Shown one piece after another: positions 62,159 to 64,000 of a DNA stretch of 64,000 bases. The notes under the pieces were generated by a model. That model was not told where the DNA came from, did not search any database, and was given only the letters and a program-made list of their open reading frames with translations. Made by a program: the position numbers and the translations under genes. Every line of letters starts with the position of its first letter. The first letter of the stretch is position 1. The DNA comes from Lentzea terrae (GTDB lineage: Bacteria > Actinomycetota > Actinomycetes > Mycobacteriales > Pseudonocardiaceae), in NCBI RefSeq assembly GCF_003265345.1, contig NZ_QFWW01000026.1:365841-429840 (forward strand), read 5' to 3'.

Positions 62159-63943
62159 GTGTCGATGAGGAGAACCAAAGCACTTCCGGCGATCGCGCTG
62201 ATTTCCAGCGTGTCTCTCGTGCTGGGTGCCTGTGGTGGCGGTGGCGGTAGCAACAACTCCGATGGTGGCGACGCCACCATCGCGGAGATGGCGACCGCCC
62301 GCGGTGAGTCCGGGAACGGATACACCGCGCCGGACACCAAGGAAAGCGATCAGGTCGTGGTGTCGACGGACAAACCGTTCACCTCGTACAACAACGCGAC
62401 CGAGGACGCGAACCAGTCCTACAACACGTTCGCGCTGGTTCTCGTGCAGCCGGGTACGCACATCATCAACGGCAACAACAAGGTCATCCTGAACAAGGAC
62501 ACGACCGAGTCGGTCGAGGTCACCTCGAAGTCGCCGCAGATCGTGACCTGGAAGCTCAAGAAGGGCGTCACCTGGTCCGACGGCGAGGCCTGGGACTGCG
62601 ACGACCTGTACATGTCGTGGTTCACCCAGAGCGGCCAGGCGAAGAAGGCCGACGGCGGCAAGTTCTTCAAGCCGGCCGGTGGCACGGGCTACGACCTGAT
62701 GACCGCCGAGTGCAAGGACGACCAGACGCTGGTCGGCACCTTCAGCGAGCCGTACCCGGACTACGAGGACCTGTTCAACACGGACATCCTCCCGGCACAC
62801 ATCCTGGAGAAGGCGACGGGCGTCGCCGACATCACCAAGCTCAAGAAGGACAGCCCGGCCGCCGACATCCAGAAGGTCGCCGACTTCTGGAACGAGAAGT
62901 GGAACGGCTTCACCAAGGAGCTCATGCCGGGTGCGGGCCCGTACATGCTGACCGCCTTCGAGCCGAACCAGTCGGTGACGCTGGAGCGCAACCCCAAGTG
63001 GGTGGGCAAGCCCGGTGGTCCCAAGAAGATCATCCTGAAGGCGATCCCGGACCCCGTCGCGCAGGCACAGGCGCTGGAGAACGGTGAGGTCGCCGTCAAC
63101 TCCATGGCCCAGCCCGACGCGAACGCCGCGACGAAGCTCAAGGGCCTGAGCGCTCAGGGCATCACGTTCGGCGCGGGCCCCGGCCTCGCGTTCGAGCACC
63201 TGGACATCCAGATGAAGAACCCGGTGCTGTCCAAGGAAGAGATCCGCAAGGCGTTCTTCATGTGCGTCAAGCGCCAGGACATCATCGACAAGCTCATCAC
63301 CGAGGTGCAGCCCGACGCCAAGCCGCTGGGCAACCTGCTCTTCTTCCCGAAGGACGAGGGCTACAAGGACAACTACGCCGAGAAGGCCAAGGGTGACCCG
63401 GCCGCGGCGAAGAAGATCCTGAGCGACGCGGGCTGGACGCAGGGTGCCGACGGCGTGTTCGCGAAGGACGGCGTGCGCGCCTCCTTCCGGATCAGCCACA
63501 CCGACATCCCGCGCCGCAAGCAGACCGTCGAGCTGATCCAGGGCCAGTGCAAGGAAGCCGGCATCGAGGTCAAGGACGACACCGACTCCAACTTCCTGGA
63601 CGAGCGCGTCTCCAACGGTGACTACGACGTCGCGCTGTTCGCGTGGACCGGCTCGCCGTTCAAGAGCCCGAAGAAGTCGATCTACGAGACCGGTGGCGGC
63701 CAGAACTGGTCCAACTGGAGCGTTCCGAAGACCGACGCGGCTCTGAAGAGCGCTGTCTCGCAGACGTCGATCGCCGACTCGCTGAAGTACTTCGCCGAGG
63801 CGGACGAGGCGTTTGCCGAGCAGTACCTGTCGCTCCCGCTGTTCCAGATGCCGAACATGTGGGCGTTCAAGGGGCTCGACCGCGTGTACTTCCAGAGCTA
63901 CTTCGGTGCGCTGTGGAACGCCAACGAGTGGCAGACCAAGTAA
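62159..63943 (+). CDS. ABC transporter substrate-binding lipoprotein, family 5
   Basis: 594-aa peptide/nickel-type binding protein. Lipobox VLGAC (Cys about residue 25) precedes GGGGGSNNSDGG. Typical SBP_bac_5 motifs are WKLKKGVTWSDGEAWDCDDL, GPYMLTAFEPNQSVTLERNP and LSLPLFQMPNMWAF. GTG 62159 has GGAGG 4 nt upstream; ATG 62165 is two codons later. Probably begins an oligopeptide import operon whose permeases lie beyond the window, though the hairpin at 63982 may end transcription. Confidence 0.9.
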   Translation: MSMRRTKALPAIALISSVSLVLGACGGGGGSNNSDGGDATIAEMATARGESGNGYTAPDTKESDQVVVSTDKPFTSYNNATEDANQSYNTFALVLVQPGTHIINGNNKVILNKDTTESVEVTSKSPQIVTWKLKKGVTWSDGEAWDCDDLYMSWFTQSGQAKKADGGKFFKPAGGTGYDLMTAECKDDQTLVGTFSEPYPDYEDLFNTDILPAHILEKATGVADITKLKKDSPAADIQKVADFWNEKWNGFTKELMPGAGPYMLTAFEPNQSVTLERNPKWVGKPGGPKKIILKAIPDPVAQAQALENGEVAVNSMAQPDANAATKLKGLSAQGITFGAGPGLAFEHLDIQMKNPVLSKEEIRKAFFMCVKRQDIIDKLITEVQPDAKPLGNLLFFPKDEGYKDNYAEKAKGDPAAAKKILSDAGWTQGADGVFAKDGVRASFRISHTDIPRRKQTVELIQGQCKEAGIEVKDDTDSNFLDERVSNGDYDVALFAWTGSPFKSPKKSIYETGGGQNWSNWSVPKTDAALKSAVSQTSIADSLKYFAEADEAFAEQYLSLPLFQMPNMWAFKGLDRVYFQSYFGALWNANEWQTK

Positions 63944-63981
63944 CCGCGACAGCTGAAGTGCGCAACGCCTGACCGGGCGGG

Positions 63982-64000
63982 GCCGGACCACGAGTCCGGC
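63982..64000 (+). terminator. Hairpin at window end
   Basis: GCCGGAC and GTCCGGC pair over 7 bp with a 5-nt loop, 39 bp after the stop of the binding-protein gene. The window ends here, so a T-run cannot be checked. Confidence 0.45.

Overview
This is a high-GC actinobacterial chromosome segment. It most resembles a filamentous member of the Pseudonocardiales (a Lentzea, Lechevalieria or Saccharothrix-like organism). That placement is inferred from gene content and GC-rich codon use, since no rRNA is present. Two blocks keep a gene order I recognise from Mycobacterium tuberculosis. The first runs roughly from 1.6 to 34.8 kb: phoH2, the short-chain Z-prenyl synthase beside a hemolysin-III protein, fumarase, glpX, xseB/xseA, the lipid-droplet-associated protein gene, ispH, a DUF6542 protein and ychF (the Rv1085c-Rv1112 neighbourhood). 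The second runs from 41.4 kb to the end: a PimE-like GT87 mannosyltransferase, a pterin dehydratase, a MutT protein, typA and an LpqW-like lipoprotein (the Rv1159-Rv1166 neighbourhood).

Layout. 0-1.6 kb: the end of a drug-type ABC exporter. 1.6-11.7 kb: PhoH2, a DUF885 protein, two tandem chaplin-like secreted peptides, Z-prenyl synthase and hemolysin III, fumarase, ferredoxin-NADP reductase, and an Lrp regulator divergent from an amino-acid dehydrogenase. 11.2-14.0 kb: a secreted-protein cluster with a lipoprotein, three tandem L,D-transpeptidases and a chymotrypsin-fold protease. 14-18.5 kb: glpX, the xseA operon and ispH. 18.5-25.4 kb: two large paralogous membrane STAND NTPases with WD40 propellers, inserted between ispH and the DUF6542 gene. 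25.4-34.8 kb: RmuC, SbcCD, a zinc-ribbon-like protein, Ogt with an Ada/AlkA fusion, and YchF. 34.8-41.0 kb: a methyltransferase and two tandem SARP-NB-ARC regulators.

41-48.7 kb: small membrane proteins, the PimE-like enzyme, a secreted GH88/105-like protein, pterin dehydratase, a TPP riboswitch with the thiamine ABC transporter thiBPQ, an SDR, and a HIT-protein fragment. 48.7-54.1 kb: a LolA-like protein with an ABC transporter, divergent from a two-component system. 54.1-57.3 kb: a NUDIX fusion, trpS with a Trp leader-peptide attenuator, a YciI protein, and an S41 protease coupled to a tiny Lys/Ala-rich Cys protein. 57.4-64 kb: typA, a non-coding stretch with a tandem ~41-bp repeat, the LpqW-like lipoprotein, and a second family-5 solute-binding lipoprotein.

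Regulation is unusually readable here. There is one TPP riboswitch and one classical ribosome-mediated attenuator. About ten starts have no Shine-Dalgarno sequence but a TANNNT -10 box 6-9 nt upstream, as expected for leaderless mRNAs. Translational coupling through 4-bp ATGA/GTGA overlaps is common. The strongest candidates for new biology are the trpS attenuator with its probably leaderless leader peptide, the tandem transmembrane nSTAND-WD40 pair, an Ada/AlkA fusion with a decayed glycosylase domain, and several very small membrane or basic proteins. I see no tRNA, rRNA, CRISPR array, insertion sequence or prophage.
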